Origin: Planctomycetaceae bacterium
GTDB taxonomy: Bacteria; Planctomycetota; Planctomycetia; Planctomycetales; Planctomycetaceae
Assembly: GCA_020426325.1 (NCBI GenBank)
Contig: JAGQQG010000010.1
Location: forward strand, 27,086 to 91,085
Length of the DNA stretch: 64,000 nucleotides
Reading direction: 5' to 3'
Below are positions 1 to 9,452 of this stretch, piece by piece. Made by a program: the position numbers and the translations under genes. A model generated the notes under the pieces. That model was not told the origin of the DNA and made no database searches. It was given only the letters and a program-made list of their open reading frames with translations. Numbering within the stretch: the first letter of the stretch is position 1; each line of letters begins with the position of its first letter.

Positions 1-87
1 GCAGCTGAAAAGGCCGCAGAGAGAAAGTGTTATCATAGCCACAACAGCCAATTGTCGACCGATTGAAATAAAAGTGCACCTGGTCAT
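1..87 (-). CDS. 5' end of a probable lipoprotein gene (partial)
   Basis: On the minus strand an open frame starts with ATG at 87 and runs off the window start after 29 codons. The visible residues form a plausible lipoprotein signal peptide: a short polar start with Arg3 and Arg11, a hydrophobic stretch LAVVAMITLSLCGLF, then Cys29 preceded by L-F-S. An AGGAT lies about 6 bases before the ATG as a possible ribosome binding site. The frame is also open upstream to an ATG at 232, but that longer start would bury the signal peptide. It lies downstream of the sigma-54 activator on the same strand. Nothing of the mature protein is visible, so function is unknown. Confidence 0.35.
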   Translation of the reverse strand, partial: MTRCTFISIGRQLAVVAMITLSLCGLFSC

Positions 88-307
88 TGGAGATCCTGAA
101 AGCAAAGAAGCATCAGTTATCTTTCCGTCCCCGAGCAGCCACCGTGCCAAAGCTCCAAAAAGATTCGTCAGAATCTGAACTGGGTTTCCCGACATCCTGG
201 CAGCGGATACCAGACCTTCGAGAGGTTGAACCATTCCGATGGTAGATGAGCTTCCAGTCAGTTTGGTCGCTCAGAGTTCAATCTCGGGCGGAGAGCACAT
301 TCCTAAA

Positions 308-1789
308 TTAGCGGTGATTGTCCGGCTCGATTTCGACATTCGTATCCAACGAGATGCCAAAAGCAGCAATGCGATCGCGAATCTTACCTCGTGTAATCCC
401 CAGGATCACAGCTGCCTTTGACTGGTTGCCCGCGGTCTCCTGCAATACGCGTGTGATCAGATACCGCTCCATAAATTCCAGGGTCTTGGCATAAAGATCT
501 GTGTCCCCAGAACTCAAAGCGGGTTCGACAACTTCCGCCAGATTTTCCCCCGATCGATTTCGCTGGCGATGCTCATCTGGTTCAGGACGCGACCGTTTTG
601 CTTCACCACGAATCTCCGGCGGGAGGAAATCCGGAACAATCACTGGCCCGGTCGTATTCAGGACCGCTTGTCGAATCACAGCACGGAGTTCCCGAACATT
701 GCCCGGCCAGGCGTGAAGCAGCAGCATCTCGAGTGTTTCCGGCGCCAGCCCTTCAATCTGTGGTTTCTTCAGGTCACGAACGGCTCCCGCCAAAAAGTGC
801 TGTGCCAAGAGCCGCAGATCGTCACCGCGTTCGCGGAGAGGCGGCAGGTCAATCGTCACTCCATTCAAACGGTAGATCAAATCGGCACGAAACGTCCCTT
901 CCTTAACCATCGACTCCAATGGTTGATTCGTTGCTGAAATGATCCTGACGTTTGTCTCGATCGTTTCGTTCCCACCAACACGTTCGAATCGTTGCTCCTG
1001 AAGCAGCCTCAGAACCTTCGCCTGAACGACAGGGGCCATGTCCCCAACCTCATCGAGGAAGATCGTCCCGTCGTTGCACTGCTCGAACTTTCCGATCCGT
1101 CTCTGCTCCGCTCCGGTGAAGGCTCCTTTCTCATGGCCAAACAATTCACTCTCTAAAAGCGAGTCTGGCAGGGCCGCACAATTGACCTCCATGAAGCACT
1201 GTTCTTCCCGCTGGCTGTGCTGGTAGATTGCGCGAGCAACAAGCTCCTTTCCGGTTCCGCTCTCTCCACGAATAAGCACAGGCACATCCTGTCGTGCGAC
1301 CCGACCGATCGCCTTAAAGACTTCCAACATGGCCGGACTGCGTCCAATGAAGGCAAGTTGATCGCCATTTTCGCGCGTCAGTGGCTCAGAACCCAACGCA
1401 ACCGGAACACTCATCAGCTGTCGAGTCTTGATGGCTCTTGCAGTGACAGTTCGGAGGTGTGCCAGGTCAAGCGGCTTCGGGATGTAGTCAAATCCTCCCA
1501 GTTGAATCGCATCAATGGCTGTCTCACTGTCAGCAGTTGCTGTGATGAACACGACCGGCAACTTCACATCGATCTCGCGAATCGAAGAAAACAGCTCCAG
1601 GCCATTTGTTTCCTGAAGCATAATGTCCAGCAGCACAACAGCCGGTCGCTGGTCCTGGATCGCAGCAAGCCCTTCAGAGGCCGTTTCGTAGGTGGCGACT
1701 TCATACCCTTCTTCGCCGAGTGCCCGTTCGACGAGCATCAGAACAGAACGGTCGTCGTCAATGGCAATGACAATCGGTGCTTTGGACAT
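308..1789 (-). CDS. sigma-54-dependent response regulator (NtrC family)
   Basis: A cytoplasmic transcriptional activator that would be phosphorylated by a histidine kinase and drive sigma-54 promoters. Domains in order: receiver (about 3-120) with acidic pocket Asp11-13, phospho-acceptor Asp55 (VVLLDIML), Thr83 and Lys105; AAA+ domain with Walker A GESGTGKE (175-182), the sigma-54 loop GAFTGA (222-227) and Walker B GTIFLDEVGD; and a C-terminal Fis-type helix-turn-helix (QSKAAVILGITRGKIRDRI). The frame extends to a TTG at 1828, but ATG 1789 places the receiver at the normal distance from the N terminus. No clear Shine-Dalgarno is seen for either start. No partner kinase is in the window. Family assignment is secure; target genes are unknown. 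Confidence 0.95.
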   Translation of the reverse strand: MSKAPIVIAIDDDRSVLMLVERALGEEGYEVATYETASEGLAAIQDQRPAVVLLDIMLQETNGLELFSSIREIDVKLPVVFITATADSETAIDAIQLGGFDYIPKPLDLAHLRTVTARAIKTRQLMSVPVALGSEPLTRENGDQLAFIGRSPAMLEVFKAIGRVARQDVPVLIRGESGTGKELVARAIYQHSQREEQCFMEVNCAALPDSLLESELFGHEKGAFTGAEQRRIGKFEQCNDGTIFLDEVGDMAPVVQAKVLRLLQEQRFERVGGNETIETNVRIISATNQPLESMVKEGTFRADLIYRLNGVTIDLPPLRERGDDLRLLAQHFLAGAVRDLKKPQIEGLAPETLEMLLLHAWPGNVRELRAVIRQAVLNTTGPVIVPDFLPPEIRGEAKRSRPEPDEHRQRNRSGENLAEVVEPALSSGDTDLYAKTLEFMERYLITRVLQETAGNQSKAAVILGITRGKIRDRIAAFGISLDTNVEIEPDNHR

Positions 1790-2135
1790 GTCGTGAATCG
1801 ATCGATCGTTGTTGGAGGCTAAGCTCAATCACATCTCATTTCCCCAAGAATAGCTTCGATCGACGAACACCACTACGCGCAGAATCTCAGTATTTTTGGC
1901 CACACTCGTGTAAGGTTTATCCTGACAGGTCGGGCAGATGTTCCGGCCCAATTCAGCCCCATTTGCCAAACCTGTTGATCGCCACCATCTGTTGCCAAGA
2001 GCCACGCAATGGTGGGGATACATGCGACATAGCGTTCGTCACGATCCCGTGATGCTTTGGAGAGATGGAAGTAATCACTCACCGAAGAGGCGGAGTGGGT
2101 GGCTACCAGAAGGTCACTTCAGTTTACCATTAACA
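1790..2135. other. intergenic, no supported gene
   Basis: Two overlapping minus-strand frames of about 65 residues exist here in different phases, but neither has a ribosome binding site or recognisable domain. I see no hairpin or repeat. Confidence 0.4.
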
Positions 2136-2315
2136 TTAAACGGACTCCCAATCTGAGGGAGCAGATACCGGATCGACTGTGAACTGGTAACGAAGTCCGA
2201 GTATGAATAACCCGCCAAAGCTCCCACTCAATTGCTGGCAGATGATGCCGGTCAGGGCCAACAATGCTCCGACCGACTGCTGATTCTCCTGTTTTTCAGA
2301 GACAGATGAAGTCAT
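2136..2315 (-). CDS. possible small hydrophobic protein (59 aa)
   Basis: A minus-strand frame from ATG 2315 to TAA 2136 encodes 59 residues. Residues 1-14 are polar (MTSSVSEKQENQQS), residues about 15-42 are hydrophobic and Gly/Leu-rich and could form one membrane segment, and the tail is acidic. An in-frame TGA lies five codons upstream, so ATG 2315 is the only ATG start. AGG directly precedes the start codon, which is too close for a good ribosome binding site. It sits between the sigma-54 activator and the insertion sequence. I do not recognise a family; the frame could be fortuitous. Confidence 0.3.
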   Translation of the reverse strand: MTSSVSEKQENQQSVGALLALTGIICQQLSGSFGGLFILGLRYQFTVDPVSAPSDWESV

Positions 2316-2440
2316 CCTGGAATCCGGTCAAGCAGTTCGAGTCCGATGCCATCATCATTCCATATCGATGTGTCCGGTGCGACTGAAAGATGCTCGGCTC
2401 GACATTGGGAATCATGAACGTGACAATCGCGGCAAGCCCC

Positions 2441-3720
2441 CACGGCAATCGCACGTTGAGTTTGTGTTTGGTCTCAGGATTGCATCTTCGGTGTGGAAGT
2501 CAACTGGCTGTGGTGGCCAGTGTTGGTTTTTCGCACGGAGGAGAGCAGCATGGTGGGACCGGCGAGAAATGTACAACGGCATTTTGTAAACGTGACAGAC
2601 CCGCGAGTTGATCGGGGGCACAATCACGATCTGCTGGAGATGGTGTTTATGGCGTTGACCGCGACCATTTGCGGAGCGGACGGCTGGGTCGATGTCGAGC
2701 GGTTCGCCAAGTCGAAGTGGGAATGGTTCCGGCAGTACATCGAGTTACCGCACGGGGTGCCCTCGCATGACACGTTCGGTCGTGTGTTTGCGAGGCTCGA
2801 CACGGGCGAGTTCCTCACCGCCATGCATCAGTGGGTTGATCAGTTCGCTGGATCGCTACGGGACCGGGGGATTGCGATTGACGGAAAGACGCTGAAAGGC
2901 TCGTTTGATCGGGCTGCTGACCAGTCGCCGCTGCACACGATCACCGCCTTCGCCACCGACACGCGACTGGTGTTGCGGCAACTGTCGGTGGATGAGAAGT
3001 CGAATGAGATCCCGGCCGTGCCCGTGCTGCTGAAGCTGCTCGAACTGGAAGGAGCCATCGTCACGCTGGACGCCATGCACACGCAGGTCGAGACGGCCAG
3101 GGCGATCGTCAAATCGCAGGCGGACTACGTGATGACCGTCAAGCAGAACCAGCCGCAACTGCATCAGCGACTGTCCGAATTGTTCGAGCAGTACGCACAG
3201 CAAGACTACCAGGTGCAGGGGCTCCGCAAGCAGATCGGCCAGCAGCAGCGCTCACACGGCCGCATCGAACAGCGGTCCTGTTACGTCATTGATGTGCCGA
3301 AGGGCGACAAGGTGCTTTCGCGCTGGCCGTCGCTGCGATCAATCGGCCTGCTCTACCGGCACAGCACGTCCACTGACAAGCAGGGCGAAACGAAAGAGTC
3401 GCACGATGTGGCGTTCTTCATCATCAGCCTGCCACCCCGCGTTCGAAGGCTGAACCAACCGCTGAGAGATCACTGGTCGATCGAAAACAGCGAGCACTAC
3501 GTTCTGGATGTCGTTTTGACAGAGGACGCCAGCCGCATCCGGACCGGCTCGGCCCCGGAGGTAGCCGCCGCGTTCCGCCGACTTTCTCTCAACATTCTTC
3601 AGCAGGACAGGTCCCTCAAAGAGAACATCCGCGGCAAACGCCTCCGAGCCGGCTGGGACGAAGCCGCCCTCGACGGCATCGACACCGCATTTCAAGCCGC
3701 CTGAACATGCGATTGCCGTG
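2441..3720 (+). mobile_element. ISAs1-family insertion sequence with 20-bp terminal inverted repeats
   Basis: The single transposase gene is bounded by inverted repeats: the left arm at 2441-2460 matches the reverse complement of 3701-3720 at 18 of 20 bases (core CACGGCAATCGCA). The right arm overlaps the transposase stop codon. The 1,280-bp length suits ISAs1 elements. I do not see a convincing target duplication outside the arms, which fits an old insertion or a rearranged flank. The right end touches the remains of a recombinase gene whose 5' end is missing. Confidence 0.8.
2550..3704 (+). CDS. ISAs1-family DDE transposase
   Basis: Moves the surrounding insertion sequence. The start ATG 2550 is preceded by CGGAGGAGAG; the frame is open further upstream but without a better start. 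The 384-residue protein has the ISAs1 layout: an N-terminal associated domain (DPRVDRGHNHDLLEMVFMAL), then a DDE nuclease domain with the first Asp in IAIDGKTLKG, the second in IVTLDAMHTQ and the Glu region in HWSIENSEHYVLDVV followed by TEDASRIRTG. No frameshift or internal stop is present, so the enzyme may be functional. Its stop codon lies inside the right terminal repeat. Confidence 0.93.
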   Translation: MVGPARNVQRHFVNVTDPRVDRGHNHDLLEMVFMALTATICGADGWVDVERFAKSKWEWFRQYIELPHGVPSHDTFGRVFARLDTGEFLTAMHQWVDQFAGSLRDRGIAIDGKTLKGSFDRAADQSPLHTITAFATDTRLVLRQLSVDEKSNEIPAVPVLLKLLELEGAIVTLDAMHTQVETARAIVKSQADYVMTVKQNQPQLHQRLSELFEQYAQQDYQVQGLRKQIGQQQRSHGRIEQRSCYVIDVPKGDKVLSRWPSLRSIGLLYRHSTSTDKQGETKESHDVAFFIISLPPRVRRLNQPLRDHWSIENSEHYVLDVVLTEDASRIRTGSAPEVAAAFRRLSLNILQQDRSLKENIRGKRLRAGWDEAALDGIDTAFQAA

Positions 3721-4612
3721 CATAGCTGGCCGCATGAACTATCTGGGGAAGAATGGATCAGCGGCCAGCAAAGATGCCTACGATCACGTGATTCTGCAGT
3801 GGCGGCGAGACAGGGACGTCACCGGCAAACACTCTCTCACGGTCTCTCAACTGTGACTGACCTTCATTGAACATGCAGAATGCTATTATCGAAAACCTGA
3901 TGGCACCCCCACCGGTGAAACGCAGAATTTTCGCGACGCCTTGAGCCCGCTCTCTCAGTTGTATCGAGCTCTCGTTGCTGCCGAATTTGGACCTCTCAAG
4001 TTGAAACAGGTTCTCGAACGGATGATCGCCGAAGGAATTGTCAGGAGTTCTGTGAACAAACGCATTGCTCGTGTGAAGCAGGTTTTCAAGTGGGGTGTCG
4101 AGAATGAACACGTGCCACCTCACCTGCAAACCTGCTTGTCGACTGTCCGAGGTCTGAAGGCGGGCCGATCAAAATCTCTGGAATCGAATCCGGTCACGCC
4201 AGTCCCTCAGAGGGATCTAGAAGAGACGATCAAGCATCTGACGACTACGCTCGCTGACCTTTTTCGAGTCCAATTGCTAACGGGGATGCGTCCAAGCGAG
4301 GAGCGTCTCATGCTGATTGGCGACTTGGACACAAGCCGAGACGTTTGGTTGTATTGTCCAGATCAGCACAAGACCCGAGATCACGGTAAACGTCGAATGA
4401 TCTGGATCGGCCCTCAGGCTCAGGCAATCATCCAGAAGCACCTCTCAAACGATCGCAGACGATATGTGTTTCCGTCGTGCCGTCGGCGCCAGAATCAACC
4501 ATACACGCTCAATGGCTACCTGAGCAGCATACGAAAGGCTTGCATCAGAGCAGGAGTACCTGTTTGGACACCCGGTCAATTGAGACACAACGCTGCATTC
4601 AAGATCCGCTCG
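3719..4612 (+). pseudogene. decayed tyrosine recombinase/integrase
   Basis: Remnant of a phage-type integrase. In one frame one can read NYLGKNGSAASKDAYDHVI, then an in-frame TGA at 3854-3856, then FIEHAECYYRKPDGTPTGE and SPLSQLYRALVAAEFGPL, which are typical of planctomycete integrases. The catalytic domain follows with box I Arg in LTGMRPSEE and the second box in TPGQLRHNAA. The expected C-terminal stretch with the tyrosine nucleophile is absent: homology stops near 4600 and another frame takes over. The 5' end is missing where the insertion sequence begins. Three lesions (lost start, nonsense codon, lost Tyr) make it non-functional. A fragment from TTG 3941 to 4711 is open but would lack the nucleophile. 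Confidence 0.8.
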
Positions 4613-4761
4613 CATTACCGATCATCAAGACGTATGCTGCATGGCTCGGCCTGCGCAGCCACGACAAACTGCGGATTGTCCTGTTCGTGCTTGGAACACT
4701 TTTCGCGCTGATCATGGCGACCGGCGTGATCACCTCGACATTCCTCATGGGATTCGACTGA
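4602..4761 (+). pseudogene. remnant of a membrane protein C terminus
   Basis: Directly after the integrase homology, frame +1 reads into PIIKTYAAWLGLRSHDKLRI and then the hydrophobic LFVLGTLFALIMATGVI ending in FLMGFD and TGA. This looks like the last transmembrane helix and C terminus of an unrelated membrane protein. No start codon with a ribosome binding site lies in this frame. I read it as a deletion junction that joined the integrase to the tail of another gene. The parent family is not identifiable from this short piece. Confidence 0.4.
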
Positions 4762-5153
4762 ACTTTCGATGACCCCGCAAGCGCGTACAAGGGAGCTATC
4801 AGTCAATTGGCTCAACATGCAGACTCTCCAAGCCGCTAGCACCGGTTGTCACAACTGGTGCCACGTCAGCGGACAGAAGTATCTGTGAAAACGACCTGCC
4901 ACCTCGAATTGTGGATTCCTCGAAATGCTTTTCGTTGCTTCGCGACACGGGTTGGGACAACCGGTGCTACCCGCTGGCATGTTCTCACGCTGACAGGCGG
5001 AAGAACATGCGCTGCTCCACCTGTGCAGATGGCGACCCGGCATTCGACGTGACGCCATGCAACCCATCCGCTGCCTTGCCACAACCGTGACACGCCTACG
5101 ACAGCAACGGAAGTGCAGTGCAAGTGATCTCTTGTCCGTCCCGGCTACACACT
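4762..5153. other. intergenic, no supported gene
   Basis: Between the recombinase scar and the sulfatase stop. Overlapping short frames occur on both strands without domain signals or ribosome binding sites. No strong hairpin is seen. Confidence 0.4.
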
Positions 5154-7670
5154 TTATTCGCTTGCCTTGTTGTTCCGCATGGCCGATTCAAGTTTCTTGA
5201 TATCGTCCGGCGACAATTGAGGACGGTCGACGTTGATCGTCAGTTTGTTGAGCGTGGCCATTAATGGGAACGGTGGTTGGTAATCCGCGTCATTCACCCC
5301 AGTGAGTGTATCTGAGCCGATATCGAAGCTCTCGTCCCACTGCAGGATCATGGGAATCGTTTGCTTTATCTTCTTGGTGTCGACCACCTTTCCATCCACT
5401 TTGAGCGTACCGGTCCCCGGGCGGCCCAGTCCGCTCATGTTGTTGAATGCCAATGTGCCGACGCCGAGACCTTCATAGTCGAAGTCAAACTCGATTGTAT
5501 GTTTGCCCGGTGCGAGTGCGTCTTTCCCTTCCCATTTGATCCGCTCCAGATCGAGCAGGTTCCAGAGGAAGACCGGCTTCCCCTTCAACAGGTAGAAGCC
5601 GTAGCCCGTGAAGCGGCCACCCGACGTCAGGATCATGCCCTCGCCTCCCCCTTCCGGGACGGTGATGTCAGCTGTGATCTTGTAAGAACTATTGAGCAGA
5701 AACGGCGAATCCCCCTGCGGGAGGCCAACCATCGGATGAGTGTAGACGAACTCGGTGCGTCCCGCGGTGATGTTCGGACGCGGTGCGACAATGCGGGCAG
5801 CCACCGATGCATCGAGCGGCAACACCTGATACTTCTTTGCCTCTTCCAAAAACATCTCACGCATTTCCTTTACTTTGTCAGGATGCTGCATGGCGATGTC
5901 ATCGGACTGGTTCCAGCTCGTGCTCAGGTCGTAGAGTTGGAAGACCTGATTGTTCAGCGGGTCCGGGTTTGCTGGGCCGAAGGCTTCCCACGGCGCGCGG
6001 TTGACTTTGGTGCTGAGCAGCCAGCCATCGTGATACAGAGCCCACTGGCCCATCATCTCAAAGTACTGGGTTGTGTGCTTCGTTGGTGCAGTCGCATTCT
6101 CTGCATCGAATGTGTATGCGAAGCTGGTCCCTTCGATGGGTTTTTGCGGGATGCCGTCCACTTCTTCAGGGGCCGGGATCCCGGTGACTTCGAGGATCGT
6201 CGGGACCACGTCAATGACATGCATAAACTGCTCACGAAGTCCGCCCTTATCCTTAATGCGTGTCGGCCACGAAACCACCATGTTCTGGTTCACGCCGCCG
6301 AGCCGCGACGCATTCTGCTTGAACCAGTCGAACGGGGTGTCGAATGCCCATGACCAGCCTGCCGACATGTGGTTGTAGGTCTCCTCGGTGCCCCAGACGT
6401 CATACCATTTCATCTGTTCCTCGACGGGCATCATGTTGACGCCGTTGAAGAACGCAACTTCATTAGGGGTCCCCAGCGGGCCGCCTTCGGCACTCGTACC
6501 GTTGTCACCGTTGATATAAATAATCAGCGTATTGTCGAGCCTCCCCAAGTCTTCGAATGCCTGAACCACGCGACCGATCTCATGATCATTGTAGGCAACG
6601 TAGGCGGCGAAGATCTCCACCTGCTTGATGAACAGCTTCTGTTCCTGAGCAGACAGCTGATCCCAGGGCTTAATGTGTTCATCGGGCCAGGACGTCAGCT
6701 CCAGATCCTTGGGAATCACACCGAGCCGCTTTTGGTTGGCGAAGATGGTTTCTCGCAACTTGTTGTAGCCGTCATCGAAGAGGTGCATGTCGTGGATCTT
6801 CTTGACCCACTCCTTGGTCGGATGATGTGGTGCATGCGAACAGCCAGGTGCGTATTTGATGAAGAGGGGCTTGCTGGGGTCGGTCTGGTGCATCCGCATC
6901 GTCCAGTCGATAGCGTCGTCCGCCATCCCGGTGATCAGGTTCCAGTCCGGTTTGCCTTCGAAGGGGTAGATCTGCGTTGTGTTACGGAACAGGTTCGGTT
7001 GCCACTGGTTCGCGTCTCCCCCCACGAAGCCGTAGAAGTACTCAAAGCCCATACCGGTCGGCCACTGGTCGAAGGGTCCGACCTGGCTCGCGGCAAACGC
7101 GGGCGTATTATGGTCCTTGCCGAACCACGAGGTCGCGTAGCCGTTGTCGAGCAGTATGCGGCCGATCGTCGCTTTGTCCTCAGCAATGATACTGTTGTAA
7201 CCCGGGAAGCCTGTGGACTGCTCGGAGATCACACCGAAGCCGGCAGAGTGATGGTTACGACCCGTGATCAATGCGGCACGCGTTGGAGAGCAGAGCGCTG
7301 TGGAGCAGATGCGGTTGTAGCGCAGGCCTTCATTGGCAAGTCGGTCCATGGTCGGCGTCGGGATGACGCCCCCGAAGGTGCTCGGGACACCGAAGCCTGC
7401 ATCATCCGTCATGATCAGCAAGATGTTGGGAGCATCCTTGGGAGGAACGATTCGCGGTGCCCACCAGGGCTTCGAACTGAGGGCATCGTTCTTGATCACA
7501 CCGCCGAATTGGGGATCCGGTGCGGGAAGTTGTTTTCCATCAATGGATGTGGTGGCGCTCGGCGAACCAGGAGTTCCCTTGACTGTTTGGGCGATTGCGG
7601 TAACCGGTGAGGCCATCAAGACGGTGGCAACTACTCCGTGCAGAATGATGAACCAGCAGGTTGCTTTCAT
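5154..7670 (-). CDS. secreted arylsulfatase (formylglycine-dependent)
   Basis: Hydrolyses sulfate esters outside the cytoplasm. A signal peptide covers about residues 1-28 (hydrophobic ILHGVVATVLMA, then TAIAQ). The type I sulfatase core begins with NILLIMTDDAGFG (metal-binding Asp89-Asp90) and carries the maturation motif C127-S-P-T-R131, where Cys becomes formylglycine, followed by ALITGRNHH. Further calcium/active-site residues appear in IYINGDNGTSAEGG. A C-terminal region of about 200 residues (from about 640) is beta-rich and LamG-like, as in other long (over 750 aa) arylsulfatases. The formylglycine-generating enzyme needed for maturation is not in the window. The substrate cannot be inferred. 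Confidence 0.93.
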   Translation of the reverse strand: MKATCWFIILHGVVATVLMASPVTAIAQTVKGTPGSPSATTSIDGKQLPAPDPQFGGVIKNDALSSKPWWAPRIVPPKDAPNILLIMTDDAGFGVPSTFGGVIPTPTMDRLANEGLRYNRICSTALCSPTRAALITGRNHHSAGFGVISEQSTGFPGYNSIIAEDKATIGRILLDNGYATSWFGKDHNTPAFAASQVGPFDQWPTGMGFEYFYGFVGGDANQWQPNLFRNTTQIYPFEGKPDWNLITGMADDAIDWTMRMHQTDPSKPLFIKYAPGCSHAPHHPTKEWVKKIHDMHLFDDGYNKLRETIFANQKRLGVIPKDLELTSWPDEHIKPWDQLSAQEQKLFIKQVEIFAAYVAYNDHEIGRVVQAFEDLGRLDNTLIIYINGDNGTSAEGGPLGTPNEVAFFNGVNMMPVEEQMKWYDVWGTEETYNHMSAGWSWAFDTPFDWFKQNASRLGGVNQNMVVSWPTRIKDKGGLREQFMHVIDVVPTILEVTGIPAPEEVDGIPQKPIEGTSFAYTFDAENATAPTKHTTQYFEMMGQWALYHDGWLLSTKVNRAPWEAFGPANPDPLNNQVFQLYDLSTSWNQSDDIAMQHPDKVKEMREMFLEEAKKYQVLPLDASVAARIVAPRPNITAGRTEFVYTHPMVGLPQGDSPFLLNSSYKITADITVPEGGGEGMILTSGGRFTGYGFYLLKGKPVFLWNLLDLERIKWEGKDALAPGKHTIEFDFDYEGLGVGTLAFNNMSGLGRPGTGTLKVDGKVVDTKKIKQTIPMILQWDESFDIGSDTLTGVNDADYQPPFPLMATLNKLTINVDRPQLSPDDIKKLESAMRNNKASE

Positions 7671-7852
7671 GGAATCGTCCTTTGGGATTGTCTGTGAGAT
7701 TGTACTCAGGCAGATTGGCAGATCTCGTCGAGTTTAGATTCAGGCGTGCTGTGTTCCGACCGCGAATCTTGATTATGCATCGTCAATGGAACTGAACCAT
7801 TCAACGATGTCTTCGGAGGAAGCCAACCCTCAACGCCTCGCCATTCACGTGG

Positions 7853-8608
7853 TCACCCAGCAGAGGCCTTTTGAGGAGACTTCAGGATGCCCACACCAAG
7901 TGCGCCGTCCGTGTACCATTCATCTCCCCCGCCATTGCGGCCCTTCTTCTCTGAGTGAAAGTTCTCAATTCGATAGAAGTCCGACAAGTCACCGGTTTGC
8001 TTGAGGTTCTTGAAAAGATGATCCCGTTCCGCATCGACGTCTGCCGAGATGTGATGTGTAATCTGCCCCGTTGTGTGACTGAGTCCAACTCGCTCGTCAT
8101 AGGAAGCAGAGCCGATCCAGATATGCCGACCTTCGTTTGTCAGTTTGGGAGTCTTCCAGAAACGGACATGATTTCGCTGGCGGGGGTTATCACCGACCGG
8201 TTGCTCAAAGGCCAGATCTTCTTTGCGACCGAATAAAAACAGATTGCTGACCGGAGCCTCATCATCGGGACGTTTGAAGACGGTATCCTCAGCAATCTCC
8301 AGATCACTTTTGATTCCCAAGGCTTTGGCCGGATACCAGTCAGCAGCCTTCATGATGTCTTGGATTTCCGCTTCGGTTCCAATCAGTGCAACATTCAGTG
8401 GATCGCCGGGATGATCGTCCCCTGTTCTGGTGATCCGAGGATTGTCGTCGAAGCTGGGGCGTTCGTGAGCATACGATTCCCAAGCGAAGGGAATCACCAA
8501 GTAGGCCATCACGATGTAGGCGACCAGCAGAAGGGCCACCACGTGTAGCCAACCACGTCGCCGGGATGGCAAACGCGCATCTTCTTCGGCCAAGTCAACC
8601 TGACTCAT
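7853..8608 (-). CDS. membrane-anchored LssY C-terminal domain protein
   Basis: A 251-residue protein with a basic N terminus (PSRRRGW), one membrane helix at about 21-45 (LHVVALLLVAYIVMAYLVI) and an extracytoplasmic LssY_C-like domain. Visible landmarks of that domain are DPLNVALIGTEAEI, a central VSNLFLFGRKEDLAFE, RNHVRFWKT and HHISADVDAERDHLF. ATG 8608 has GGTGAG just upstream; the frame starts earlier at TTG 8620 without such support. It follows the Gly/Tyr-rich coiled-coil gene on the same strand. Function of the domain is not established; the call rests on the linear motif pattern. Confidence 0.75.
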   Translation of the reverse strand: MSQVDLAEEDARLPSRRRGWLHVVALLLVAYIVMAYLVIPFAWESYAHERPSFDDNPRITRTGDDHPGDPLNVALIGTEAEIQDIMKAADWYPAKALGIKSDLEIAEDTVFKRPDDEAPVSNLFLFGRKEDLAFEQPVGDNPRQRNHVRFWKTPKLTNEGRHIWIGSASYDERVGLSHTTGQITHHISADVDAERDHLFKNLKQTGDLSDFYRIENFHSEKKGRNGGGDEWYTDGALGVGILKSPQKASAG

Positions 8609-8657
8609 GGCTCTCACCAATCGATCAATGCAGGGGACACCATTGCAGGCGAAGGGC

Positions 8658-9452
8658 CTACTTCGCGGGCTTCACCTTGAAACCAGCTTCATATTCAACA
8701 CTGGAGATAAAGTGTTTTGCAGTCACGAAGTCATTGACAGGGAGTCCGCTGCGCACCTCGGCGTTCACGATCTTCTGCATTTCCTGGCATGCGTTTTGGA
8801 TTTGATCGTAACCACTGGAATCTTTCCCGCTGTCTTCGGGAGTTCGAGCATCCCAGAGCTGATCGATCGATTCACGAAGTTGGCTGTATTGAGAACCACG
8901 GAGGCAGAAGGGCCAATGCAGATTCCCCGATCCCACATCCATTTGCTCAGCGGTCAAACGATGAGCCGCACTCATCTGTTCTAAGGTCTTTTGATAGAGG
9001 GCCACTTGCGCTTTGATTTTGGCCTTGGTTGCATCGTCATATTCCTGTGTGGCCTGAGCTTTTTTGGCGGACGTTTCCAGCGCGGTGTCTTGAGCCAGTT
9101 GGAGATTTTGCAGGTACTGTGTTGTCGCCTGCTGATGGGCCTCTTGCGCCTGAGCATTCGACAGATTCATCTGTCCCACGCCCTGTGCCAACTGACCGGC
9201 TCCGGCCAAAGCCTGACCTGCTGATCCCGCTGCCGTCGTTGCTCCACCATAGCCATAACCGCCGTACGCCCCATAGCCGAGCCCGTAGGCCCCCGCGGCC
9301 GGGACATACCCATGATCCGGATGGTAGGTATGGCGATAATTATCGAGTCCACCTGCATAAACTTGCGCCGAACATTGGCTCATTCCGAAAGCTGCATGAA
9401 AGAGTAGGATGGTTGCCAGGTAACAGGCGGAGCGATCGAGTTGCGTTCTCAT
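8658..9452 (-). CDS. secreted Gly/Tyr-rich coiled-coil protein, unknown function
   Basis: I do not recognise the family. ATG 9452 opens a 264-residue protein with a signal peptide (LATILLFHAAFGMSQCSAQ), then a low-complexity Gly/Tyr/Ala stretch at about 50-75 (GAYGLGYGAYGGYGYGG), then a long Ala/Gln-rich helical region at about 80-175 (AQAQEAHQQATTQYLQNLQ) predicted as coiled coil, and a compact C-terminal part. Planctomycetes have many such surface proteins. The longer frame to 9557 would hide the signal peptide. It precedes the LssY_C gene on the same strand by 49 bp, so the two may be cotranscribed. Confidence 0.75.
   Translation of the reverse strand: MRTQLDRSACYLATILLFHAAFGMSQCSAQVYAGGLDNYRHTYHPDHGYVPAAGAYGLGYGAYGGYGYGGATTAAGSAGQALAGAGQLAQGVGQMNLSNAQAQEAHQQATTQYLQNLQLAQDTALETSAKKAQATQEYDDATKAKIKAQVALYQKTLEQMSAAHRLTAEQMDVGSGNLHWPFCLRGSQYSQLRESIDQLWDARTPEDSGKDSSGYDQIQNACQEMQKIVNAEVRSGLPVNDFVTAKHFISSVEYEAGFKVKPAK

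Noticed and set aside
1829..2082. Two overlapping minus-strand frames (64 and 69 residues), one with a CPTC motif, upstream of the sigma-54 activator
   Set aside because: They lie in different phases, neither has a ribosome binding site, and neither shows a domain; they could not both be real, and nothing favours one.
6369..7610. A 413-residue open frame on the plus strand
   Set aside because: It is antisense to the sulfatase, whose motifs are unambiguous; long antisense frames are expected in GC-rich coding DNA.
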